A model generated the notes under the pieces. It had not been told where the DNA came from, did no database searches, and was given only the letters and a program-made list of their open reading frames with translations. Of a DNA stretch of 64,000 bases, positions 37,088-47,439 are shown in pieces. Source of the DNA: Clonostachys chloroleuca (taxonomy: Eukaryota; Ascomycota; Sordariomycetes; Hypocreales; Bionectriaceae); contig JBANAY010000004.1 in the NCBI GenBank assembly GCA_037952775.1, positions 12,586,001 to 12,650,000 of the forward strand. The letters run 5' to 3'. Numbering within the stretch: the stretch's first letter is position 1; each line of letters starts with the position of its first letter. A program made the translations under genes and the position numbers.

Positions 37088-38913
37088 AAGTCACTTCGAG
37101 ATGTAGAAGACACTGACACATGCCTTCCCTCTCGGAATATCTGCATCCCCCTTACCCTACAGCCACAGCCAGTTCATCTACATTAGTTCTTAATGAATGA
37201 TAGGTTAAGAAGTTTTTGTTTGTCAACTTATCCCAACTAACGAGATTTTGCGCTTCTTTTGGTATCTATTTTCATAAAATCATAATTCCCGTAGTGGCAC
37301 GGTTATGTTACAGTTGCGTTGCGATCATGATGACTTCGTATCGGATTCAGCACAAATCCCTAGACAAGAAGGTTGCTTTATAAATGATAACTCGGAGTCC
37401 TGACAATTACGCTATGGCCAGGGATCCCAGATTGTGTCATGACCCAAACCAATCCCAGACATACCAAATCCATGGGAGAACTGCCATGTTTCATGAGGTG
37501 TGATCGTCTTGCTTCCCATGCTCGCCATGGCCCATTCCCAATGCCATGGCCACCAGACATCTCGGAGCCGTTCCGCGCTAATTTCCGGGGGGGGGCTGAG
37601 CTCAGGTCGCCAGTCTGTCGTGGTGGGGCTGCGGATCCAAAAAGCCAAGTTTTGGTCACGGCTGCAAGGAGCAATTGCTATTTTGGAGGTTTGGGACCCT
37701 CGTACGCTCTCACGGGATCATTACGCCGGGCGTCGTTTGGCTCGAATAGGCTTGAAAATTTCAGCAATATTGCGTGGCACATTCACACACCAACCAGCGC
37801 ATGCCGAGGTCCTCAGCCAACCAAATCCTGCCATGCGAGACGGCAGTGGCGGTTGGGTGCAGATTTCAGGGGAGGCGATGGCAGCGATGACCTGTCACCC
37901 CTGGTGTGGGGATGATTTCCAGGATTGCCAGGATTGCAGTGGCCTGTGATGCGCGGCCACCGCGGATCCAAAGTGCTTAATGACGCAAGTTCCCGCGAGC
38001 TGATCAGGGGTGATGCCCTCCCAAACCATGGCACAGAGGGCACACACATCCGGCTTTCCCGGCAGGTCGAAACTGGTGAGGCAGGTCAAAAGGTTGCTCA
38101 TTCGAGCTTCAATTCTATTAGTGTAATTTACGACAAGTGTATCGAGTTGCGTGATATGTTAAATTGATCACTGGACGTTAGCCATCTGGTGACGGTCCTT
38201 GGCAACGGTGAGAATCTTGAAAGAGGAAAAAAGATGCCCTGTGTACGCGACCAGCGCACAGTAAGAAGCCACAAGAGAAGAGAAATTTGACCAAACCAAA
38301 CCGAACAAAACACGCAAAGCATGAAAGGGCAACCAAGGCCCCATTGAATGCAACAGCCAAATCCGACGACCTTGCCACGCATGAGAAAAAAGCCATTCCT
38401 CGCAACCATTCTGCTCTGGCGAGAAAACAAAGGCAAAAAGATAGCACCCAACCCGTCATCATGTAATATGAAGCCCTGTAAAACAATCCGTGGAGCGCCT
38501 TTGATCGCACCGTCCTCTGCGGCAGATCTGTGAACCTGACTGTATCATCCATCCAGAACGCCTTCCCAAAAAAAAAAAAAGAAAAAGAAAAGAGAACACT
38601 AGGGAGCATCATTGTTGACAAGATGTTGCTCCGAAAGATACTCTGAAACAATAGGTATGTAAATAAGACCAAGATTTAAAGCTTCGCTCTCTAGAAGGGG
38701 CAGCAGTTAAGAAACGCGAAATCCCCTTCGATCTCTAGTGCGAGGTTGTGCATCGCTTACCAGACGCAAAATGCCGAAGAGAAACTCGCCAGAGAGGCCA
38801 TGTGATTTTGCGCGTCGCTGGGGCCCGGACGCAAGGCTTGCGGCTCTCTGCCGCGGGCTCGATAAGACTCACAGAACGCCTGCGCTCGCGGCCTCTTGTT
38901 CAACCGGATCTTC
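37088..38913. other. Intergenic, no supported gene
   Basis: About 1.8 kb. Overlapping frames at 37378-37949 on both strands are GC-driven and cancel each other. A run of nine G lies near 37592 and an A13 tract near 38568. Part is probably 3' UTR of the FAR1-like gene. Confidence 0.35.
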
Positions 38914-39537
38914 CTAGATAACCGTTGAGGCCAACAACCGAGACTCAACATCGTCCACGGGCAGGCTATCCATGCGCAAGCTCTCCATACCCCCAACACG
39001 CTGCTCCAGAGCTTGGAAGCGTGGCTCGTAGGTGCCCGCGCGTGCTTCCATGTTTTCCATTCGCTTTTCGATGTGATCTAGTCGCTGCTCGATGCGCATG
39101 AGGCAATTCATTAGGTCGTGGTTCATGCGATCTAGCTTGTTGTTGAAGGTTCGAATAGAAGTCGCAAGTGGTGCGTTCTCAGGGGTGGAGGGCCCATTCG
39201 GTGCGCGCGGCTCGTGGTTGTGGCGAGGCTCCTGGAGGGCGAAACGCCATTGATTGCCGAGTTGTACTTCACAAACAGCCTTGGCCCGGAAAGGACAGTC
39301 AATCTTTCGTGTGGATGGGTTTCGCTTCTTTGCGGTACTGTTGTATTTGACGCCGCCGCGATCACACACAAGGTCATACCGCGTGGGCTTGCCGTCTCGG
39401 TAGTTGGACGCACGAAGCTTCACAATTCCATAGCCTTGGTCTTTCGCAACACGCTGCACCGAGTTCATCAGATCCTCAAATGATCTAAAGATGCCCTCAG
39501 GCGGAGGAATAAGACTCGGGGGCGGAGTGCCCGTCAT
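38914..39537 (-). CDS. FAR1/GCM1-like zinc-binding, coiled-coil protein (candidate DNA-binding regulator)
   Basis: Single exon, 207 residues. Residues ~18-110 match the fungal FAR1-type (WRKY-GCM1 fold) domain: a Phe-rich entry (GIFRSFEDLMNSVQRVAKDQGYGIV), LVCDRGG, IDCPFRAKA and a closing HNHEPR give a Cys-x-Cys-x-His-x-His set for one zinc. The C-terminal half is a coiled coil (RMNHDLMNCLMRIEQRLDHIEKRMENME) that could drive dimerisation. The same domain is the DNA-binding part of MULE-type transposases and of FAR1/FHY3 regulators, but no transposase domain or terminal repeats are seen here, so a free-standing, domesticated regulator is likely. Confidence 0.8.
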   Translation of the reverse strand: MTGTPPPSLIPPPEGIFRSFEDLMNSVQRVAKDQGYGIVKLRASNYRDGKPTRYDLVCDRGGVKYNSTAKKRNPSTRKIDCPFRAKAVCEVQLGNQWRFALQEPRHNHEPRAPNGPSTPENAPLATSIRTFNNKLDRMNHDLMNCLMRIEQRLDHIEKRMENMEARAGTYEPRFQALEQRVGGMESLRMDSLPVDDVESRLLASTVI

Positions 39538-40625
39538 GGCGACTTGGTAGGCCGTGGCTGCGGTGGGTTCAAGGCTGCGTGCCTTGGAGGACGATGGGTG
39601 GGAAAGAGGGGATCGGTCGCACGGAAAGAAGTGCTCGAATTTGATTTCTGCGAGGGAGGGTTGCGGATCGGACAGTTTGGGAAAGTCGGTGCAGATGTAT
39701 GTCGTTGGGTGTCGCGTTTGCCAGCGAGTCGTGACGAATGCCGTGCGTGTATATCAATGACAAAGGTTGGGCTGTGAGGATTTTTCCTATCCGCACTGTT
39801 GACAAGTTAAGGTTTGGTGTTCGTTTGCTCTGACGCGCGGTGACCCATTCACCATCCTCCAGTACGTACCTGCACTGCCCATCTCGATTGGCAGAACCTG
39901 GCAGAAATATGGGGCCTCTCTCCTCGGTTGGCTTGCCGCCATCGCATCAGATGGCACCAGTCAGGAGTAAGTTGCATTCAATGGAACGTCAACTAGAAAG
40001 AAGCATACGGCTCCCCAGTATGGACCGGCTTTCTGCGTTCTCTGCACTGTCCGCGAAGCTTCTTGGATCTCGCGAGATTCAGCGCCCAGACGGACGGTAT
40101 GACGAGGTGGGATCTACCATGTAGCACGTACCATTCACATCTCTCGCAAGGCATGATGACGCAACTATGGCTGAGGGCTATGTATCTACCCGAGACCGCC
40201 AGGTGCAGAGCATCGTAAACAGGGGAAGAGAGAGGCATCGCGGCCTGACAGGACAACACTGCGCTGCACGCCTCTGTGGCATTGTTTTGGCCCCGATCTG
40301 CAAATATCCGATCATCACAAACTGTCTTGGTAGAATTTTCGTGGTAGATTTGAGTTCCATGTGTAGTGCCACTGTTCCCCTTGTTCGGTCTCACCCGACG
40401 CCAACCTTACCTCTCCGGCCCAGGTTTGAACCTACGCCCAACACTACCACCACCAAGACGCTGGATTGTAACCACACATATCTCGCCTTTGCGCATCATA
40501 CTTTCATGCCCAACGTGATCGCGCCTCAAAAGGGGTGACACGACCCCAAGTCTTCCCGCCTCCAGTTTCGTAAAACGTACACAAAACGAACTGCGCCCAA
40601 GCGCTACGCAGGCTGACGCTGCATC
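39538..40625. other. Intergenic, divergent promoters
   Basis: About 1.1 kb between divergent starts. No gene supported. Confidence 0.35.
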
Positions 40626-41111
40626 ATGGATTCCAAGCCCCCTCAACCATCCAATGATGATGGCTCCGCGTGGGACGAAGCACGGATGGAGCAGGCGATG
40701 GAACGGCTAAATGCGCTTCATGTCCAAGTAACTTGTTTCCGACCCCGAGGAGGATGAGGCCCTGCTAACATGCAACCCAATGCAGGCACGACGCTTGCGG
40801 GATACTATACCCAGAATGCTTGAGCCACTGCTTCAAAAGCAACCGTCGCGTAAGCAGCCAGCACTCTCCTGTACCCCAGCGATCACTAACAAGGATCAAC
40901 TATAGCCGACGTCATGTTCAGTCTATTTATGAAGGCGGTCAGCGAGGCACAAGAGGACCTCAGGGACTTCACTGATCAGATGCATGATGAAGAGACCAAG
41001 GCTGTCTTTGACAGAGCGAGGAAGAGTGAGCAGGAAGACCCCAAAGGTATCAAGCCATGGAGGCATAAGGACCATCCAGACTGGTATAATGGCGTGGCAA
41101 GCTCCAAGTAG
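40626..41111 (+). CDS. Small helical protein of unknown function
   Basis: Exons 40626-40727, 40786-40849, 40906-41111; 123 residues. All three joins keep frame and both introns have good GTAA donors and TGCAG/TATAG acceptors, so this is a real small gene. The protein is strongly helical and acidic (ARMEQAMERLNALHVQARRLRDTIPRM..., then EAQEDLRDFTDQMHDEETKAVFDRA) and ends with WRHKDHPDWYNG. The size and heptads suggest a subunit of a larger complex; I do not recognise which. Confidence 0.75.
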
Positions 41112-41768
41112 AGACCACCCGCATGTATGTACGATAAAGACGACAATATTTGTGAGATTACCAGTGGCTCTCCTTACGTTGGTATGGGCTGGGTAGACAC
41201 CGGTTGCCTATGTTGTATCACCAATGCAATTATTATCCTTCCTCTGCCTGCATCGTATTTCCTATCTGCAGCATATCTTGTCCTTACGAATGGTACTATA
41301 GAGCAGGATTTAAGCTTCAAAGAATAGAAATGCAGTTGTGGCATATGTGCAGTGCTGGTGGATGTCTGAAATGAAGAAGACTGACTATCGAGTTGCTTTG
41401 TGGCATTCGGGTCTGCGCATAATTATACGGATTGAAGACTTGAGAATATTCGAGCCCTAGGTACGTATTATATACTCGCATTCGATTTGTATGCGAAGTG
41501 CCCTCTGCCACTAGAGGTAGTAAGGCATCGAAATCTAGGCTCTTTGCTCGCTCATCTTGTGCACCCTCATTAATCTCCACAATTGGCATGTCGATTTTTC
41601 GAGTGTCCCGCAGTCACGTGAGAATGGAAGCCCCCACCAGCAGGCGCTCTGATTCGTCAGACTAGCGGGCACAATCGTCTTCCACCCACACAAAATTTAC
41701 CTAAATCTCGAAATTCCTCGCTTCTTGTGAGATCCTCATCGACAAACGCCCAGCAACACCGAGCAAAA
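41112..41768. other. Intergenic, upstream of ribosomal protein gene
   Basis: Promoter region of the eL34 gene; no further gene seen. Confidence 0.35.
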
Positions 41769-42456
41769 ATGCCGTCTCAACGTGTTACCTACCGCCGCCG
41801 CAACGGGTGAGTGATGACTTTCGATCAACTCTTTATTATTTGGACTGCTCCCCAATCGTCGCGAGGATGCAGATTTGAGAAAGAACTCGTCGGCTGATAC
41901 AATTTCCCTTATAGCTGGAACACCCGTTCCAACAGAACCCGTGTTGTCCGAACTCCCGGTGGTGAGCTCCGCCTTCTTCACATCAAGAAGCGCGGCACTG
42001 TCCCCAAGTGCGGTGACTGCGGCTCCAAGCTCTCTGGCGTAAGTCGACCTCAATTCTGGATGGATATGGCCTGGGACGACAACACAACTCGAGGGAGGGC
42101 TAGGGAAGGGGACTTCTTGGCAATGGATTACATCTCGATGAATCTACGACTGCCGTGCGCATAGGAGCCCCAACTAGACATTCGCCTACCAAACTCGCCG
42201 TTGAATTGCTCGTCCAGCACCAGAAGACATGCACCCAACAAGACAAAAGACTGACCCAACACTCTAGATTCCCGCTCTCCGCCCCCGCGAGTACGCCCAG
42301 ATCTCCAAGCCCAAGAAGACCGTCCAGCGCGCCTACGGTGGTTCCCGATGCGGCAACTGCGTCCGTGACCGTATCGTCCGTGCTTTCCTCATTGAGGAGC
42401 AGAAGATCGTCAAGAAGGTTCTGAAGGAGCAGGAGCAGAGCCAGAAGAAGAAATAA
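41769..42456 (+). CDS. rpl34: 60S ribosomal protein eL34
   Basis: Exons 41769-41806, 41915-42038 and 42268-42456; 116 residues. The protein reads [19 protein letters not shown]..., [55 protein letters not shown] with a Lys-rich tail. The two CxxC pairs (CGDC and CGNC) are the zinc-binding site of eL34. Highly basic as expected. The 5' exon is short, as in many fungal ribosomal genes, and intron 2 is 229 nt, longer than its neighbours. I looked for C/D-box snoRNA signals in it and found none convincing. Confidence 0.97.
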
Positions 42457-43009
42457 AAAACCAATTTTTGATCGAAGGGGTTTTTGACTTTGAAAAGGGC
42501 AAAGAACTGCGAGGGGGGTTTAGGTTCATTGCTTCGGTGTTCATTAGGGCAAAAAGGGACTGCATGATACATTCCGAGGCCCAGCTCATTTCGCGGGCCT
42601 TGCGCTGTCTTTAGGACTGCTACCTCCTTTTGGTGATTTGAAATGAAACAACCATCAATTGGCCCGGATTGTGTCTGATTGCGTGTGACGTTTGACTTGA
42701 TTTGGGTGCTTAATGTTGCCTTGGGCCCCTCATGCCCGTTTGGCCCGCGGTTAATTTGTTACCTTGCGCATTTCCGGATATCAACACTTTGAATGTTAAG
42801 TCCTATTGGTGAAAATGTTTGTTCTTTCTTTCATTGTAAAATCGGTATGGTGAGTGTTGTCAAGACTTGTGAGTGCTGGTGATGAGACTATAAAAGTTGT
42901 GATGAGGTGCAGCCAAAAAATAGTACCCACGACTAATGGAACCTGCAAGACTTGTCGCCCAAGCAAGCCTATTCGCATTTTTCGTTCCCTTTCAATCACA
43001 ACCACAGCC
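42457..43009. other. 3' flank of rpl34 and promoter of the NDUFAF3-like gene
   Basis: An in-frame ATG at 42854 would extend the next gene by 52 residues, but that stretch lacks targeting character and is probably 5' UTR. Confidence 0.4.
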
Positions 43010-43740
43010 ATGATGCGTTTACAACCTTTACAACGCTGCGCATGCCAGGCGCTGCGCAGAACTCTGCGCCAAATACCGACAGCATATTCTACGCGGATCG
43101 CATTGCCGGCGACGGTCAGCCTGGGATTGACGCCTAGGCTGCTTCACACCTCGACTCCCCACCGCAAACGAGACGACAAGCAGTCGCAGCCCAAACCCGC
43201 AACTATTCAGGACCTGGATATGTTTGGAAACACCCCTCCACCATCTACATCAGTGGACGTATGCATGCACGACGGCTTCGGGCTCAACAGTGGAGTGACG
43301 ATATCAGACGGGAATGGAGCTCTGCTAGTGAATGGGGAAGCCTTCTCCTGGCGGCCGTGGGAACTCGTGACAGACAAGAAGCTCGGCAATGCCAAGGGGC
43401 AGTTCGTGCTCCCAGAGGAAAGTCTGTCAACGCTGGATCTTCTCTGGCCGCGCCCAGGTACATCCTTCTTTCCAACCCCGCCTTGGTCCATGAGATCGCT
43501 GCAGCATGCTAACAAAACTGATCACAAATAGACCTTTTGATCATCGGTACAGGCAAGAATATTATGCCATTGAGCCCCGAGTCACGAAAGGCCATCACGA
43601 AAATGGGATTCCGAGTTGATATCCTAGATACACGGAACGCCGCAGCGCAATTCAACCTGCTGGCTACGGAGCGAGGAGTTTCGGATGTTGCGGCCGCGCT
43701 GGTACCTTTGGGATGGAAGGACGGTCAATGGACCGATTGA
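43010..43740 (+). CDS. NDUFAF3-like (DUF498/Mth938 domain) complex I assembly factor
   Basis: Exons 43010-43457 and 43532-43740; 218 residues from the ATG at 43010. The first ~55 residues are Arg-rich with no acids (MMRLQPLQRCACQALRRTLRQ...), a good mitochondrial presequence ending near HTSTPHRKR. The Mth938 domain follows: SWRPWELVTDKK, LDLLWPRP then DLLIIGTGKNIMPLSPESR (formed across the intron), TRNAAAQFNLLATERGVSDVAAALVPLGW. NDUFAF3 works with NDUFAF4 in early assembly of the Q module of NADH:ubiquinone oxidoreductase. Confidence 0.92.
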
Positions 43741-44975
43741 ACAATACCTACCCACCAGACGCAAGCAACAAAATGTAAAATTCAATACACACTATGTACA
43801 CTAGGGACGAAGATATGGAATACTTGAGCCAGCCATTGGGATGTCCGCAAACGGCAGTAGGACGGTTATGCTGCCTATCCCCAAACTGCAACCAAAGGCT
43901 CATCTAGCAGCAAGCTTCGTGCACAGGAAAATCTTGTAAAATAATGCAATATTTGGTCATTGCAATAGTAATAGCCTGCCGCTGTGCGGGACTCGAAAAC
44001 CATCCGAAACATGTCCTACCTTGTGGTGGACGATTGGCTCTGGCCTCAACATTCCTCGCCGTCGATCGCCAAGCAATTACGAGACTTTGGTCGGGGCAAT
44101 TGAACAAAGGGAGTCTGTTCTGTCGGTGAGGCTCGTTGAGCTCTTCCAATGGCAGGCTCAAATGGCTGCATGGTGGCTATTGGTTGGTCCAGCACCAAAG
44201 TTTAGGTAGCTCTTGCTGCAGGCTTCGCTCTGTTTGAAGTGAGGAGAATGGGCGCAATATGTCATTTTTTCCTTCCTCCCCTCCATCTATCCCCACCTCG
44301 CCTCGCTTCTGCAGGTAATCAATTGTGCAAGAGTCGAGACCAGCTCTAGCATCGGGAGACAAGACGAGTGGCCTCTCATATAATTTACACTTTTTCGACA
44401 GTTTATTCTGCCCTGCTTATTAGTGTGGCTGGGTGTCCTGCGCCAGAAAAATACCCCGAGATCCTCCAACCTTACATGTGACTCTTTTTGTTTGAAAACG
44501 TCGTCGCCGGTTCTCGCACCACAATAAGCCGAACTGCTGTTGGCCCCATGGGAAGACAGCCCCCGTCGTCAAAGTGATACTATTGGCGACTGCCCTGCAT
44601 TAAATGCCCTATCTAGTATCCGTCTCCTGCGCTGCCGTTGCTTTTTTCGGGCGTCTCACTGGACTCACGAGGCTGAGCCCCCAGGGACCTACTTATTAGG
44701 GATCCAGCTGCCCCGCCGCCGCACATCTGGTGGTAGATACCCAAAGCAATACCTAACTTCTTGGCCGGTCTTTCTCGATCGAGTCATCTTCAGTCGCGAT
44801 TGCGCGTCCGCATTGCTCGGTTTTTCTCTCTCACAAGCCAGAGGATCAGAGAGAGGAGGACGGCTTGCCTTCCTCGTCTCTTTTCTGACACGCATTGGCC
44901 CCTTTCACACTCTGTTCAGTGAGACTTGTCCGATTCGCTCTCTTCGGGGAGCACCATACATGAACTGTGGCGCGA
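43741..44975. other. Intergenic, no supported gene
   Basis: About 1.2 kb. A frame at 44540-45037 overlaps the next gene start and has no protein-like features. Confidence 0.35.
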
Positions 44976-46816
44976 ATGGAGCGCCCACTCCCTCCCTTGT
45001 CCACCGACCCTCATCTCACAGATCCTCCTCTTCTTAAGAATCACTCTGCTTTGAAGACTTACAAAACCAGCCATGCAGAGTATAAGGACATCAGAGTATT
45101 CTACCGTGAGCATGCCAAGGCCGAGGAGCTCTACAAGTCGATAGGACCCCTGCCGTTGCTGGTATGTATTCCCGGCCTGGGGGTTCTGTTGCGCAGTTTG
45201 ATCCTCTCCTCAACAGCCTCGTCGATTTGGCGCCATGTCTGGCAATCGATTACCCGGGTGGTGGTCGATCAGGCTTTAACACGACTTCCTGGGCCGCTTA
45301 TTCTTTCGAGGCCCTTGGAGAGCTGTTTGAAACTATTATTGAGGATTATCGAGACAAGGATGCGGGACAAACTGTTGTGCTGCTTGGCCATAGCATGGGA
45401 ACAGCGCATGCGGCTAGATTGGCGAACAGGGAGGTCGCCCACGTTACTCGTCTGGCAGAGTACGTTGTCGGGCTCATCGCCATCTGTCCTGCCCCTCCAG
45501 TGAGCGAGGTGTTGGCCAACAGAGTGAGATGGTTCCTGTGGGTTCCTGGGTGGATCTTTGACCTGTGGCGAGCTTGGGATGGGATGGGTGGCCCGGAGAG
45601 TGGGAGTGTGCGCCGCCTGGTTGGCCCTGACGCTGATCCCGAGCTGAAGGCTATGCAGTATCGTTACAACAAGCAAAGCCGGACACCGGTTTGGAGACGG
45701 ACTTTGAACGGTGCATTACCGACATATAAGGAGGGAAAGCCAGTGGGTGGTATGGCGAGTCTGGATGTCTGGGCAGGACTCAATATACCGGTATTTGTGA
45801 TCGCGGGCGACAAGGACAAGCTGACGCCGCCCTCAGAGGTTCAGAAGATATTCGAGGCGGTAAAGTTAGGCCTCAAGGATACAGGATCCGAAGCAGCGGG
45901 AACAGATGCTTTGGGGGCTGTTTCAGCTGCTCCTGTGGATATATCGACTCGACTCGAGGATCATCTTCCCGAGACGATTGAAGATATCAGGGAGTCGGAC
46001 TTTTATAAGACGAAGGAACCTCAACCCGAAAGTCAAGATGACGACCCTTCAACTCCCCAGGAGACACCAGCGGATGTCCCGCCCCAGCCTCGCCATCCCC
46101 GCAAGGTAGTCAAGTACATTGTGATGCCGGAGGCCACTCACGCTGTGCTCTACGTCCCCAAGTCTGTTCGTGCCTTGGCTGGCTTGGTATCCGACTTCCT
46201 CGCCACCAATGTGACGAAGAGATTGTCTTTGGCCTGGCAGCTGCAGTACTTATCCCGGGAGGGCAAATGGGATGTCAAGAATCTGAACAAATGGAAGAAG
46301 GTAGCGCCGGTATCTGAGCCCATTGGTCCTGCTGGAAAGCCCATTTTCCGAGCTATGAAGACCCTCCGTGAGGCAGACGACGTACACACTCCCACCGAAT
46401 TTGTCAGCCACTGGGGACACATAATAAAAAACGTCGTCGATATTTCAAAAGACCAGCCTGTTTATGACCCGCGAGGGCTTGAGCGGGCAGGCGTCCATTA
46501 CCACAAATTCCCTACCGTTTCCAAGGTGCCACCCACGGCCGAGGAGGTCGAACAATTTATCCAGCTCATCGACACGATCCGAAGCCGGCAGCCAGAGAAT
46601 AACGAGGGCGAGAAAGAGCTGATTGGCGTCCACTGCCACTATGGCTTCAACCGCACAGGCTATTTCATTGTGTGCTATCTCGTTGAGCGATGTGGTTTCA
46701 GTGTCAAGGATGCGATCGCAGAGTTTGCGACGAACAGACCACACGGTATTCGGCACTCTCATTTCTTGGACCGCTTGTACGTGAGATACAGCATGGAGGC
46801 TGTGCAGAAGGACTAA
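44976..46816 (+). CDS. Alpha/beta-hydrolase fused to a dual-specificity phosphatase, frame broken at a G5 run
   Basis: Start ATG at 44976 (MERPLPPLS). The hydrolase half has the oxyanion region IPGLG/GSVAQFDPL, nucleophile elbow GHSMGTA, acid region VFVIAGDKDKLTPP and catalytic His in PEATHAVLY. After a Pro-rich acidic linker the phosphatase half carries VHCHYGFNRTGY (Cys about 554 if the frame is restored), the HCxxGxxRTG loop, closest to the HCTHGFNRTG loop of mRNA-capping RNA triphosphatases. The two halves of the oxyanion segment are in different frames; one extra G in the run at 45179-45183 joins them (613 residues). A 35-nt GTATGT...CAG intron (45162-45196) would also restore frame but would delete the oxyanion loop. 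Substrates unknown. Confidence 0.85.
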
Positions 46817-47439
46817 ACCATGGCCTGTTCCAAGTTATTTCTCTGTAGGAGTTGTTCGTGCTTGGGCTTTATTTTCTCTTTCTCAATTTGGTCTTTAATG
46901 ACTGATGATCATAGCGGGAAGGAATCTAGTTTATCGATTTTGGTTTATTTTAGGGAAACTGGCTTAGCTCTTAGACGGCGACAGGGAGTTTAAGCTTGAC
47001 GGCCTTGGGTATACTCGGTAGATAGCGGCGCGCTTGGGAAGTTTTTATTGGGTTTCTTAATGAACTTCATCTCTTTTTGTTGTGGTCTTCCCCTCCTTGT
47101 GATTTGATGCTACGAACCAGTATCTTTCGAGGCCAACATTCACCTGCCTTACATCCTGCGCTTGACCTTGACCTTCCTTATCTTATTTAGCCTCTCCTTG
47201 AGATCATCACGAACTGAATCTTGGATCATTACAATAGTGTCTCATTGTAAAATTCTGCATATATGATCTGTAATGCTGTTTGAAGTATTTGGAATGATCA
47301 ATATCAATCTATCCAAATCTCGTGCTCGTGTTCCTAGGGTGTAATCTTCCCCCCGTAAGCCAAAAATATCTCTAAAATGCCTTTCTACTGATCTATTTGA
47401 TCAATCTTAGCATAAGCATTGTACCTGTATAAGTTTCAA
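46817..47439. other. Intergenic, convergent 3' flanks
   Basis: T-rich 3' flanks of two convergent genes. No gene seen. Confidence 0.4.

Noticed and set aside
37378..37949. Overlapping frames on both strands (up to 158 codons)
   Set aside because: Frames on opposite strands cover the same GC-rich bases and none has protein-like features.
38178..38672. 164-codon Phe/Ser-rich frame
   Set aside because: Low-complexity translation of an A/T-rich 3' flank of the FAR1-like gene.
40395..40500. tRNA-like T-arm (GGTTCAAACC on the minus strand)
   Set aside because: I could not fold a full cloverleaf or find a matching A box around it.
42039..42267. Possible intronic snoRNA in the long rpl34 intron
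   Set aside because: No convincing C and D boxes with a terminal stem.
45162..45196. 35-nt GT-AG intron restoring frame in the hydrolase-phosphatase gene
   Set aside because: Shorter than normal fungal introns and would delete the conserved oxyanion loop; a one-base homopolymer error is simpler. Not fully excluded.
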